A stretch of 14,305 nucleotides of DNA from an uncultured Eubacteriales bacterium (GTDB taxonomy: Bacteria; Bacillota; Clostridia; Oscillospirales; Acutalibacteraceae), in assembly GCA_934615635.1 (NCBI GenBank), contig CAKTTT010000045.1, forward strand, positions 1 through 14,305. The letters run 5' to 3'. The stretch's first letter is position 1. The number at the start of each line of letters is the position of its first letter. Shown one piece after another: positions 1-7,234 of the stretch. A model generated the notes under the pieces. That model was not told the origin of the DNA. It searched no databases and worked only from the letters and a program-made list of their open reading frames with translations. The translations under genes and the position numbers were made by a program.

Positions 1-1
1 C

Positions 2-340
2 ACCTTACGCACCGAGAAGCGGGACGGCCGGGTTTACTGCAGCGTACGCAACACCGGCGTGGGGATCTCCGCCCAGGAGATGCCCCGGATCTTCGAACGC
101 TTTTACAAAAGCGATAAATCCCGCAGCCTGGATAAGAACGGGGTAGGGTTGGGACTGTATATCGTCAAAAGCGTCATCAACCTGCATCATGGAGAAATTT
201 ATGTCCGCAGCGTGGAGGGGGAATATTGTGAGTTCACCTTCTGGCTGCCCGACGCGGATCTTCCCCCGATGGGAAGCAAGGGACACGACCGGGAGAAAAA
301 CCGGACGGACAAGGGGGAAAAAGGGGATAAAAATGGTTAA
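2..340 (+). CDS. Sensor histidine kinase, C-terminal ATP-binding part (5' end outside window)
   Basis: This is the C-terminal 112 residues of a two-component sensor kinase, open at the window edge. Visible in order are a G1-type box (RNTGVGIS), an F box (IFERFYKSDKSRS) and a G2 box (GVGLGLYIVKSV), then the usual final beta strands (GEIYVRSVEGEYCEFTFWLP). These belong to the HATPase_c fold that binds ATP and phosphorylates the dimerisation histidine, which must lie upstream. The first G1 position is Asn where many kinases have Asp; I recall Asn variants among Clostridia kinases, so I do not call it inactive. The protein ends in a charged Lys/Asp/Glu tail after the fold. The kinase is followed 100 bp later by an HtrA protease, which suggests a cell-envelope stress role, but its signal cannot be read from this fragment. 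The call as a kinase is firm; the specific system is unknown. Confidence 0.93.
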   Translation, partial: TLRTEKRDGRVYCSVRNTGVGISAQEMPRIFERFYKSDKSRSLDKNGVGLGLYIVKSVINLHHGEIYVRSVEGEYCEFTFWLPDADLPPMGSKGHDREKNRTDKGEKGDKNG

Positions 341-361
341 TTTATGAAAAGTCCGGTTTTT
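295..361 (+). terminator. Probable terminator overlapping the kinase 3' end
   Basis: A perfect 12-bp inverted repeat (GAAAAACCGGAC at 295-306 and GTCCGGTTTTTC at 351-362) brackets the kinase stop codon. The 3' arm ends in five T residues, as in a Rho-independent terminator. The 44-nt loop is much longer than usual, so efficiency is uncertain. The left arm lies inside coding sequence. Confidence 0.45.
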
Positions 362-440
362 CTTCAACAAATGGACACAATTGTATCGTAGAATAAAAGA
401 CAGTTCCCATCCATTCCTACTGAAAGGCGCGTGAATTGCC

Positions 441-1925
441 ATGTCTGACTGGTTTGACAATAAGAAGGGCGAAACCCCAAGCGGAGAAACACCCCCGTCT
501 TCCGGCATCCCGGGAGGGACGACAGGCGAAGGGTATTCCCGCGAGGAGCCTCCGGTTCCGCTTTCCGGCGCGGCCGGGGAGGGGAATCCCGAGCCGCCCG
601 CCCCCAGTGTGCAGAACAGCTATCAGCCTCCGGCCGGGGGATACTATTCCCAGGGCTACGATCCCTACGGCTGGCAGCAGCCGCCGCAGGGGCCGGCTTC
701 CCCGCAGCCACAGCCGCCCCGGCCGCCGAAGAAGAAGAAAAGCGCGGCGGGTATTCTCATCGCCCTGCTGGCGGTGGTGTGCGCAGGGACCATTATCACC
801 CTCTCCGTCCTGCTGGCGGTGGCCCTGAGCGATGATAAGCCGCCCGTTTCCGGGTCCTCCAGCGTCCCCTCCGACTCCGTTTCCGGCGGCGCCACCCTGC
901 CCTCCCGCGTCCCGGATGAAAACGCCCCCTCCCTGAACATCAAGGAGCCGGCGGAGGATGCCGAGGGACTTTCCACCAGCAAGATTTACCAAAACAATAA
1001 GGATTCCACCGTGGTTCTCACCATGTATATGAAGCAGTCCACCTTTACCGGGGATGAGGAGGAAACCCTGGCGGGGGAGGCCAGCGGCATCATCATGACG
1101 GCGGACGGCTATATTATCACCAACCGTCACTGTGTGATCAACGAAAAGGCAGGGGATGTGCCCTACAGCCGCATCGAGGTCACCCTATATAACGGCACGG
1201 TATATGAAAGCGCCGAGATCATCGGCACGGACAGCTACTCGGATCTGGCGGTGATCCGGGTGAACGCCACCGATCTGCAGGCGGCGGAATTCGGCGATTC
1301 CTCCCAGGTGTCCCCCGGGGACCGGGTGGTGGCCATCGGCAATGCCGGCGGGCTGCGCTGGACCATTACCCAGGGCATCCTGTCCGGGGTGGGTCGGGAC
1401 GTGTACGAGGCTTCGGATTACGCCATCAAATGCCTGCAGGTGGACGCGGCCATTAACCCGGGCAACTCCGGCGGCCCGCTGTTCAACAGCCTGGGCCAGG
1501 TCGTGGGGATCAATTCCGCCAAAATTGCGGATGCGGCGGGAGAATATGAAAATCTGGGCTTTGCCATTCCCATTAACGAGGCCAAGGCCGTCATCGACGA
1601 TCTGACAAAATACGGCTACGTCAAGGGACGAGTGATGCTCTCCATCACCGGCCTTCCCTTCTCTCGGACAGGGTATGACAGCGGGTTCCAAATCGCCTCC
1701 ATCAATTCCGATTCCGTTTTTGTGGGTACCCAGGTACGAGTGGGGGACATCATCACTTATATCGACGGCGTGCGGGTGAAAAATGCCGCCGAGCTGACGG
1801 CGGAGCTTTCCAAGCACAAGGTGGGCGAAGAGGTGGAGATCACCCTCAACCGCATCGACTCGCGAACCCGGCGGGAAACCACTTTTACCGTCAAGGTAAC
1901 CCTGGTGGAGTCCAGAGGCAACTGA
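441..1925 (+). CDS. htrA: Membrane-anchored HtrA/DegP-type serine protease with PDZ domain
   Basis: A 494-residue trypsin-fold protease of the HtrA (S1C) family, which degrades or refolds damaged proteins outside the membrane. Residues 1-96 form a Pro/Gly/Ser-rich cytoplasmic tail, followed by four lysines and a membrane segment at about 101-129. The protease domain spans about 180-395 with the triad His230 (TNRHCVIN), Asp268 (SYSDLAVI) and Ser343 (NPGNSGGPL). One PDZ domain fills about 400-490 (VGDIITYIDGVRV). The layout, an N-terminal anchor instead of a cleaved signal peptide, is the common Gram-positive HtrA form. The ATG at 441 has GAAAGG at 422-427, a long spacing of 13 nt. A possible -10 (TAGAAT, 389-394) lies upstream without a convincing -35. 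The adjacent kinase suggests two-component control, as in the Bacillus walRK-htrA neighbourhood, but that is inference. A terminator follows the stop. Confidence 0.95.
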   Translation: MSDWFDNKKGETPSGETPPSSGIPGGTTGEGYSREEPPVPLSGAAGEGNPEPPAPSVQNSYQPPAGGYYSQGYDPYGWQQPPQGPASPQPQPPRPPKKKKSAAGILIALLAVVCAGTIITLSVLLAVALSDDKPPVSGSSSVPSDSVSGGATLPSRVPDENAPSLNIKEPAEDAEGLSTSKIYQNNKDSTVVLTMYMKQSTFTGDEEETLAGEASGIIMTADGYIITNRHCVINEKAGDVPYSRIEVTLYNGTVYESAEIIGTDSYSDLAVIRVNATDLQAAEFGDSSQVSPGDRVVAIGNAGGLRWTITQGILSGVGRDVYEASDYAIKCLQVDAAINPGNSGGPLFNSLGQVVGINSAKIADAAGEYENLGFAIPINEAKAVIDDLTKYGYVKGRVMLSITGLPFSRTGYDSGFQIASINSDSVFVGTQVRVGDIITYIDGVRVKNAAELTAELSKHKVGEEVEITLNRIDSRTRRETTFTVKVTLVESRGN

Positions 1926-1976
1926 CGACGGAGGGAAAGGGCTGCCGAGCTTTTTCCCGAACCATATCAGCTAGAG

Positions 1977-2005
1977 CTCCGGGGTGTATGCCCCGGAGTT
2001 TTTTT
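1977..2005 (+). terminator. Rho-independent terminator of htrA
   Basis: A perfect 8-bp stem (CTCCGGGG at 1977-1984, CCCCGGAG at 1991-1998) with the 6-nt loop TGTATG is followed by seven T residues. It starts 51 bp after the htrA stop and should end that transcript. Confidence 0.9.
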
Positions 2006-2307
2006 GCCCGGTTGGAATGTCGTCCGTTTACCCTGGGCGGCGCGGCAGGGGCGAACGTTCGGTTACCTGCTCATGGGAAAGGCGGGCTTGAGAATGGAAG
2101 AGGGTCCAATCGTTGCCGTCACCCCTTCCCAAAAGGGTGGCCTATCCCAGAGCCAGGTAATTTCGTCGGAGAAGCGACGGCGGAAGATCGATTCAACTAT
2201 TTTTATCGATTGCAGAAGAGAGCAAAAAGAAATCGTTATGCCTCCGAAAATCACCGCTGAAAAAGAACGTGTGTTTTTCAACTTTTCCACGATTTTTTTC
2301 ACTCGGA
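2006..2307. other. Non-coding stretch between htrA and the flavoprotein promoter
   Basis: I find no convincing gene here. Two short overlapping plus-strand frames (1988-2260 and 2004-2330) have no ribosome binding site, start inside or beside the htrA terminator, and look nothing like a known family. The stretch holds the 98-nt hairpin described separately, a 10-bp palindrome CGAACGTTCG at 2052-2061, a small hairpin CGTCG/CGACG at 2164-2179, and two copies of ATCGAT (2187-2192 and 2205-2210) that could pair. Base composition drops toward A+T from about 2190. Confidence 0.6.
2063..2160. other. 98-nt imperfect long hairpin, possible structured RNA or mobile-element remnant
   Basis: The two ends pair over 19 bp interrupted only by single-base bulges and one A-A mismatch: TTACCTG with CAGGTAA, then CTC/GAG, TGGGA/TCCCA and AGGC/GCCT. 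Inside is a 12 by 10 nt internal loop (2084-2095 and 2130-2139). Beyond it lies a second stem of 9 bp (GGAAG-a-GGGT at 2096-2105 with ACCC-CTTCC at 2121-2129) and a 15-nt apical loop. Such nested pairing is unlikely in random intergenic DNA. It lies downstream of the htrA terminator and upstream of the next promoter, so it is not in the leader of that promoter's transcript. I could not match it to TPP, SAM, FMN, cobalamin, c-di-GMP, ZTP, THF or SRP consensus elements. A small RNA, an unusual riboregulator or a MITE-like remnant are all possible. Confidence 0.5.
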
Positions 2308-2336
2308 TTGACAAAGAAGATAAAACTTGATAAAAT
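2308..2336 (+). promoter_or_regulatory. SigA-type promoter of the FAD oxidoreductase
   Basis: A perfect -35 TTGACA (2308-2313), a 17-bp spacer and -10 TAAAAT (2331-2336) lie in A+T-rich DNA. Transcription would start near 2343, giving a leader of about 65 nt before the ATG at 2408. Confidence 0.85.
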
Positions 2337-2407
2337 ATACAAGTTTGGGGACAACATCATCGTTTTGTCGACTATTTCTGAAATGATTCGATAAAGGAGC
2401 GGCCCAT

Positions 2408-3811
2408 ATGGCACAATATGACGTTATCATCGTAGGCGCCGGCCCGGCCGGTATTTTTACCGCCCTGGAGCTCAAGCGCAAGGCGCCTGAAAAAACCGTT
2501 CTACTGGTGGACGAGGGACTCACCATCGACCGGCGGAACTGTCCGGCCCGAAAAACCGGCCGCTGCGTCCACTGCCAGCCCTGCAATATCATGAGCGGCT
2601 GGTCGGGCGCCGGCGCATTTTCTGACGGCAAGCTCTCCCTGTCCGAGGAGGTGGGGGGAAATATTGTGGAATATATGTCCCGGGAGGAAGCCAGAGAGCT
2701 GATCCGCTACGCGGACTCCATCTACACAGCCTTCGGCGCTCCCGACAAGGTCCACGGCCTCAACGACAAGCGGGTGGAGGAGATCGACTACGAGTGCAGC
2801 CGCCACAATATCCACCTGATCCACTGCCCGGTGCGCCACATGGGAACGGAGTACAGCTTTGAAACGCTGCGGAATATGTACCGCTGGCTGGTGGAACAGC
2901 CGGGCTTCGAGTTTCGGGAGCTGACCCGGGCGGACAGCCTGCGAATCGAAAACGGCCGGGTGACCGGGGTGACCCTGGTGACCCGGGGACAGGAGCCGGA
3001 AACCGTCAGCGCGGGCTGCGTGGTGGCTGCCCCCGGCCGGGGCGGCGCCGATTGGCTCAACCGGGTGGCCAGGGAAAACGGCATCGATACTCGCAACAAC
3101 GAGGTGGATATCGGCGTGCGGGTGGAGGTGCCCAACGCCGTGATGGATCACCTCACTAAGGCGCTGTATGAGGCCAAGATGGTCTATTACAGCGACACCT
3201 TTGAAAACAAGGTCCGCACCTTCTGCATGAATCCCGGCGGCATCGTCAGCGAGGAGCATTACGAAGGGGGGATCGCCGTGGTCAACGGCCATTCCTATGC
3301 CGAGGAGGAGCGCCGCACGGGGAACACCAACTTTGCCATGCTGGTGTCCTCCCGCTTCACCGAACCCTTCAACCGGCCCATCGAATACGGCCGCTACATC
3401 GCCCAATTAGGGAATATGCTCACCGGCGGGGGGATTATGGTACAGCGGCTGGGGGACCTGCTCCAGGGCCGCCGTACCGACGCCGACCGGCTGGCCCGTT
3501 CCACCACGGTGCCCACGCTGAAAACCGCCGTGCCGGGGGATCTGTCCTTTGTGCTGCCCCACCGGCATCTCACCAGCCTGATCGAGGCCATGGTGGCGTT
3601 TGACAAGGTGGCCCCCGGCCTTTATTCCAAAAACACCCTGCTGTATGGGGTGGAGGTAAAATTTTACTCCTCCAAGGTAAAGGTGGACGGCCATTTCCGC
3701 ACCGCCGTGGAGGGACTCTACGCCATCGGCGACGGCGCGGGGATCACCCGGGGCCTTATGCAGGCCAGCGTCACCGGCGTGGTGGTGGCCAGGGATATTG
3801 CGGGAGCGTGA
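2408..3811 (+). CDS. FAD-dependent oxidoreductase, COG2509-like, with N-terminal cysteine cluster
   Basis: A 467-residue flavoprotein. The N-terminus carries the Rossmann dinucleotide motif GAGPAG (residues 10-15) that binds the ADP part of FAD, and the C-terminus the second FAD signature YAIGDGAGITRGLMQASVTG (from about 438). Between them, Cys45, Cys53, Cys56 and Cys59 lead into GWSGAGAFSDGKL, a block I associate with the poorly characterised FAD-dependent dehydrogenases of COG2509. The C-x2-C-x2-C spacing could hold an iron-sulfur cluster or act in redox chemistry; neither can be proved here. There is no signal peptide or membrane segment, so it should be cytoplasmic. The ATG has AAGGAG at 2394-2399 with 8 nt spacing. 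The gene appears to be a single-gene unit with its own promoter and a strong terminator. The substrate is unknown. Confidence 0.9.
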   Translation: MAQYDVIIVGAGPAGIFTALELKRKAPEKTVLLVDEGLTIDRRNCPARKTGRCVHCQPCNIMSGWSGAGAFSDGKLSLSEEVGGNIVEYMSREEARELIRYADSIYTAFGAPDKVHGLNDKRVEEIDYECSRHNIHLIHCPVRHMGTEYSFETLRNMYRWLVEQPGFEFRELTRADSLRIENGRVTGVTLVTRGQEPETVSAGCVVAAPGRGGADWLNRVARENGIDTRNNEVDIGVRVEVPNAVMDHLTKALYEAKMVYYSDTFENKVRTFCMNPGGIVSEEHYEGGIAVVNGHSYAEEERRTGNTNFAMLVSSRFTEPFNRPIEYGRYIAQLGNMLTGGGIMVQRLGDLLQGRRTDADRLARSTTVPTLKTAVPGDLSFVLPHRHLTSLIEAMVAFDKVAPGLYSKNTLLYGVEVKFYSSKVKVDGHFRTAVEGLYAIGDGAGITRGLMQASVTGVVVARDIAGA

Positions 3812-3873
3812 GCGCCGGCGTTCATAGAGCGCAGGGACTGGGGCTGAGGCCGGGTCCGTCGCGAAAAGCCCTG

Positions 3874-3919
3874 AAAACCGCCGGATTCCCCCTTTAAAGG
3901 GGGAATCCGGCGGTTTTTT
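3874..3919 (+). terminator. Strong terminator after the FAD oxidoreductase
   Basis: A perfect palindrome with 22-nt arms (3874-3895 and 3896-3917), centred on TTTAAA, has a G+C-rich core (CCGCCGGATTCCCCC). It ends in six T residues (3914-3919) on the plus strand and has four A residues at its left edge, so it may also work weakly on the minus strand. Confidence 0.92.
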
Positions 3920-3953
3920 GCGAACTTTTTTTCATTTTTCCCCGTCCATCCCA

Positions 3954-3982
3954 TTTTCATCTTGTGGGAAATATGCTATACT
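3954..3982 (+). promoter_or_regulatory. Extended -10 promoter of proBA
   Basis: TATACT at 3977-3982 is preceded by TGC (extended -10), with TTTTCA at 3954-3959 as a 4-of-6 match to -35 at 17 bp spacing. The start would be near 3989, leaving a leader of about 87 nt before proB. I see no T-box, so proline-tRNA control is not evident. Confidence 0.7.
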
Positions 3983-4075
3983 GAGGCTTGCATCTCCCGG
4001 CGGGACAGGCCCGGGCGGGAGGGGACGATCCGATCAAAAAGGCGGGCGGAGCACCCGCGGAAAGAAGGAAGATCC

Positions 4076-4879
4076 ATGGCCCAGTCCATGATAGCGCAGG
4101 CAAAACGTCTGGTGGTCAAGGTGGGAACCTCCACCCTTACATATGAGAACGGGCGGCTGAATATCCGCCGGATCGAGGCGCTGGTAAAGGTGTTGTCCGA
4201 CATCCGCAATTCCGGACGGGAGGTGCTGCTGGTTTCCTCCGGCGCCATTGGCGTGGGGGCGGGGCATCTCGGCCTCAAGGAGCGGCCCAGGGACGTGGAG
4301 GGCAAGCAGGCGGCGGCGGCGGTGGGACAGTGCGAGCTGATGTACACCTACGACAAGCTGTTCGCGGAATACGGCTACGTCACCGCGCAGGTGCTGCTGA
4401 CCCGGGACGTGGTGGAAGAGGATACCCGCAAGAAAAACGCCGTCAACACCCTGTGCCGGCTGCTGGAATACGGTGCCCTCCCCATTATCAATGAAAACGA
4501 TACGGTGGCGGTGGAGGAGATCGAATTCGGGGACAACGACACCCTGTCCGCCATCGTGGCGGAGCTGGTGGGCGCCCAGGGATTGGTGCTGCTGACCGAT
4601 ATCGACGGCTTTTACGACGGGGATCCCCGGCTTCATCCGGAGGCGAAACGGATACCGCTGGTGCGGGCCATTGACGATGAGCTGCTGTCGCTGGCCGGCG
4701 GAGCCGGCTCCCGGCGGGGCACCGGCGGGATGCTGGCCAAGCTGCATGCCGCTCAGATCGCCATGGATGCGGGCATCCCCACCGTGGTGATGGATGGTTC
4801 CCGACCGGCCAAGCTGTATGACCTGCTGGACGGTGAAGCGGTGGGTACCCTGTTCCTGCCGCCGGACCGGGAGCTTTGA
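4076..4879 (+). CDS. proB: Glutamate 5-kinase, short form without PUA domain
   Basis: It phosphorylates glutamate to gamma-glutamyl phosphate, the first step of proline synthesis in the cytoplasm. The 267-residue protein is an amino-acid-kinase fold: KVGTSTL (15-21), LVSSGAIGVGAGHLG (52-66), PIINENDTVAVEEIEFGDND (136-155), LLTDIDGFYDGDP (172-184) and the lysine motif GTGGMLAKL (215-223). E. coli and B. subtilis ProB have about 365 residues because of a C-terminal PUA domain; here the stop comes right after the kinase domain, and the next gene starts 31 bp later, so the domain is truly absent. I chose the ATG at 4076 because AAGGA lies 6 nt upstream; the frame stays open upstream to 3962 but would overlap the promoter. 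It forms an operon with proA. Confidence 0.96.
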   Translation: MAQSMIAQAKRLVVKVGTSTLTYENGRLNIRRIEALVKVLSDIRNSGREVLLVSSGAIGVGAGHLGLKERPRDVEGKQAAAAVGQCELMYTYDKLFAEYGYVTAQVLLTRDVVEEDTRKKNAVNTLCRLLEYGALPIINENDTVAVEEIEFGDNDTLSAIVAELVGAQGLVLLTDIDGFYDGDPRLHPEAKRIPLVRAIDDELLSLAGGAGSRRGTGGMLAKLHAAQIAMDAGIPTVVMDGSRPAKLYDLLDGEAVGTLFLPPDREL

Positions 4880-4910
4880 CCGCTTGATTTTAAGGAAGGA
4901 GCGATTGACC

Positions 4911-6161
4911 ATGCTGGAGCTCAAGGAGATGGGCGTCCGGGCGCGGCAGGCGGCCCGGACGCTGGCCACTGCCGGCGAGGCGGAAAAGAACGCCGCGCTG
5001 GAGGCGGTGGCGGCCGCTTTGGAGGCGCATACTCCCGCCATTCTGGAGGCCAACAGGCAGGATGTGCAGGCTGCCGCCACTGCAGGCACCGCTCAGGCGA
5101 TGCTGGACCGGCTCGCCCTTTCCGACGCCCGCATAAAGGGGATGGCGGATGGCGTGCGGGGCGTGATGGCGCTGGCGGATCCTGTGGGGGAAATCGTGGA
5201 GGGCTTCCGCCGCCCCAACGGTTTGCGGATCCAGAAGGTGCGGGTACCCATGGGAGTGATCGGCATCATTTATGAGGCCCGGCCCAATGTTACCTCGGAC
5301 GCCGCCTCCCTCTGCCTCAAATCGGGCAACGCGGTGATCCTCCGGGGCGGCAAGGAGGCGGTCCGCTCCAATATGGCGGTCATCCGGGCGATTCGGGATG
5401 GCCTGGAAAAGGGGGGCCTGCCCGCGGATGCGGTACAGTTGGTGGAGGATACCTCCCGGGAAACCGCCGCGGCCATGATGCGGATGAACGGTCAAATCGA
5501 CGTGCTGATTCCCCGGGGGGGCGCGGGGCTGATCCGCACGGTGGTGGAAAACGCCACGGTGCCGGTGATCGAAACGGGAACCGGCAACTGTCATATTTAT
5601 GTGGATAAGGATGCGGATATCGACATGGCGGCGGCCATCACGGTCAATGCCAAGGCTTCCCGCCCCTCGGTTTGCAACGCGGCGGAGACGCTGCTGATTC
5701 ACGGGGATATCGCCCCCCGGGCGCTGCCGGTGATTGCGGCCGCGCTGCGGGAGAAGCAGGTAACGCTGCGCTGCTGCGGCCGCGCGGCGGCCATTCTGGC
5801 GGGCATTCCCTGCGAGCGGGCGGAGGAACGGGACTGGGAAACCGAATACCTGGACTATATCCTGGCGGTGCGGGTGGTGGACTCCCTGGAGGATGCGGTG
5901 GCCCACATCGCCGCCTACGGCACCGGCCACAGCGAATGCATCGTCACAAACAGCTATGACGCGGCGGAGCGATTTACCGCCCAGGTGGATGCGGCGGCGG
6001 TGTACGTCAACGCCTCCACCCGGTTCACCGACGGTGGGGAATTCGGCATGGGGGCGGAGATCGGCATCTCCACCCAGAAGCTCCACGCCCGGGGCCCCAT
6101 GGGTCTGCGGGAGCTGACGACGGTGAAATACATCATCCGCGGCGACGGTCAGATCCGTTGA
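4911..6161 (+). CDS. proA: Gamma-glutamyl phosphate reductase
   Basis: It reduces gamma-glutamyl phosphate with NADPH to glutamate semialdehyde, which cyclises to the proline precursor P5C. The 416-residue length is normal for ProA. Family blocks visible are GVIGIIYEARPNVTSDAA, SGNAVILRGGKEAVRSN, PVIETGTGNCHIYVD, the catalytic Cys255 in SRPSVCNAAETLL, GTGHSECIVT and TRFTDGGEFGMGAEIGISTQ. The start at 4911 has AAGGAG at 4896-4901 with 9 nt spacing; the frame is open further upstream but overlaps proB. The last enzyme, ProC, is not in this window. A gene of unknown function follows 21 bp later. Confidence 0.97.
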   Translation: MLELKEMGVRARQAARTLATAGEAEKNAALEAVAAALEAHTPAILEANRQDVQAAATAGTAQAMLDRLALSDARIKGMADGVRGVMALADPVGEIVEGFRRPNGLRIQKVRVPMGVIGIIYEARPNVTSDAASLCLKSGNAVILRGGKEAVRSNMAVIRAIRDGLEKGGLPADAVQLVEDTSRETAAAMMRMNGQIDVLIPRGGAGLIRTVVENATVPVIETGTGNCHIYVDKDADIDMAAAITVNAKASRPSVCNAAETLLIHGDIAPRALPVIAAALREKQVTLRCCGRAAAILAGIPCERAEERDWETEYLDYILAVRVVDSLEDAVAHIAAYGTGHSECIVTNSYDAAERFTAQVDAAAVYVNASTRFTDGGEFGMGAEIGISTQKLHARGPMGLRELTTVKYIIRGDGQIR

Positions 6162-6182
6162 GCGCACCATAGGAGGACAGGC

Positions 6183-7178
6183 ATGGGCGATTGGAAAAAG
6201 GTGGAGAATCCGGTGGTGGCTCCCGAACAGGCCGGCCCCCCGCCGGCGGAAAAGCGCACGGCGGAGCCGGCCGTTCCCCCGGCGGAGCCCGCTGAAGAGA
6301 GAATCCCCCCGGTGGAGTCTCCCGCTGCCGGGGATGCGGCCGCCGGGGAAGGGAATACCGCGCTGGCGGTGGCGGAGGAAAAGGAGAAGGAATCCGGGCC
6401 CGAGTGGAGCAAAACGGGAGAGCCGGAGGACAGCGAGCAGACGCAGGCGGTTATCCGGGCATCCGGCCGGTACACCAGGCGGGGCCGCCGCCGGGGAAGG
6501 CACCGGTTCGCGGCGCCGCTGGGCTTGCTGGTGCTGCTGCTGGCGGCCACCGGCGTGGTGGCGCTGGTTATTTTCGGGGTTCAGGCCATTCAGAAATCCC
6601 AGGACGACACCGCCCTGCGGGAGGAACTGATGGATTTTCTCAATCCGGTCATCCAGTTTATTCCGGATCCCTTTGAGGATGTCAACGATGATCCGCAGGA
6701 TTCCTTGATGCTGGCGGCCATCTGGAAGCTCACCGACGCGGAACGGATCCGCCAGATCCGGGAAAAGGACGACGAATCCATTTACCCCATCGACGACGAG
6801 GGCTTTATGCTGATTCCCTTAAAGACCGTCACCGATTCCTATGCGTCGCTGTATGGGAAGGACGCGGTGCCTCAGCTTAAGAGCATCGGTGAGCCGGATA
6901 CCTTCATGTACTATGAATACGACGCGGAGAACCAGACCTATCGGGTTCCCTTCAGCGTATCCAACTCCGCATATACCCCGGTGCTGGATACGCTGAAGAA
7001 GAAGGGAGATCGCTATTCCCTGCGGATCGGATATGTATCGGCGGAGAATATCGGCATCGATGAAAAGGGCAACCTGGTGGATCCCACGCCGGATCAGGCG
7101 GATTTTTTCCAGATCTTCCATGTACAGAAGAACGGGGAGGGCTGGATGCTCACCGCCGTGGAGGATACCTCGCGGTAA
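6183..7178 (+). CDS. Single-pass membrane protein of unknown function behind proBA
   Basis: A 331-residue protein I do not recognise. Residues 1-90 are low-complexity, rich in Pro, Glu and Ala. A basic patch (RYTRRGRRRGRHR, 97-109) precedes one hydrophobic segment at about 110-133, predicting a cytoplasmic N-terminus. Residues 140-331 would be extracellular and look folded, with mixed charge and regular aromatic residues (FMYYEYDAENQTYRVPFSVS). No catalytic motif, cysteine pair or sorting signal is evident. The ATG has a perfect AGGAGG (6171-6176) at 6 nt spacing. It begins 21 bp after proA with no terminator between, so it is probably co-transcribed, although a link to proline is not implied. 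The anchor layout resembles that of HtrA in this window (both begin M-x-DW, then a disordered Pro/Glu tail, a basic cluster and one membrane helix). Confidence 0.85.
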   Translation: MGDWKKVENPVVAPEQAGPPPAEKRTAEPAVPPAEPAEERIPPVESPAAGDAAAGEGNTALAVAEEKEKESGPEWSKTGEPEDSEQTQAVIRASGRYTRRGRRRGRHRFAAPLGLLVLLLAATGVVALVIFGVQAIQKSQDDTALREELMDFLNPVIQFIPDPFEDVNDDPQDSLMLAAIWKLTDAERIRQIREKDDESIYPIDDEGFMLIPLKTVTDSYASLYGKDAVPQLKSIGEPDTFMYYEYDAENQTYRVPFSVSNSAYTPVLDTLKKKGDRYSLRIGYVSAENIGIDEKGNLVDPTPDQADFFQIFHVQKNGEGWMLTAVEDTSR

Positions 7179-7196
7179 AACGAGACGAATAGTAGG

Positions 7197-7234
7197 CAAG
7201 GAGGCTGCAAAACCTGCGTTTTGCAGCCTCCTTG
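7197..7234 (+). terminator. Perfect 17-bp hairpin after the unknown membrane protein
   Basis: Arms at 7197-7213 and 7218-7234 pair perfectly around a CTGC loop (core GGAGGCTGCAAAAC). It starts 18 bp after the stop codon at 7178. There is no T run after it on the plus strand (GAAAAATA follows), so simple Rho-independent termination is not assured; it may stop transcription together with the next hairpin or protect the mRNA 3' end. Confidence 0.5.

Noticed and set aside
2063..2160. tRNA reading of the 7-bp TTACCTG/CAGGTAA end stem
   Set aside because: The pairing continues inward as one long rod; there is no cloverleaf, no T-loop sequence and no CCA end.
1988..2330. Two overlapping short plus-strand frames after htrA
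   Set aside because: They begin in or just after the terminator T tract, have no ribosome binding site, run through the long hairpin and resemble nothing known.
4890..6503. 537-codon open frame on the minus strand
   Set aside because: It is the antisense of proA and the following gene, rich in Arg, His, Gly and Pro, with no ribosome binding site or family motif.
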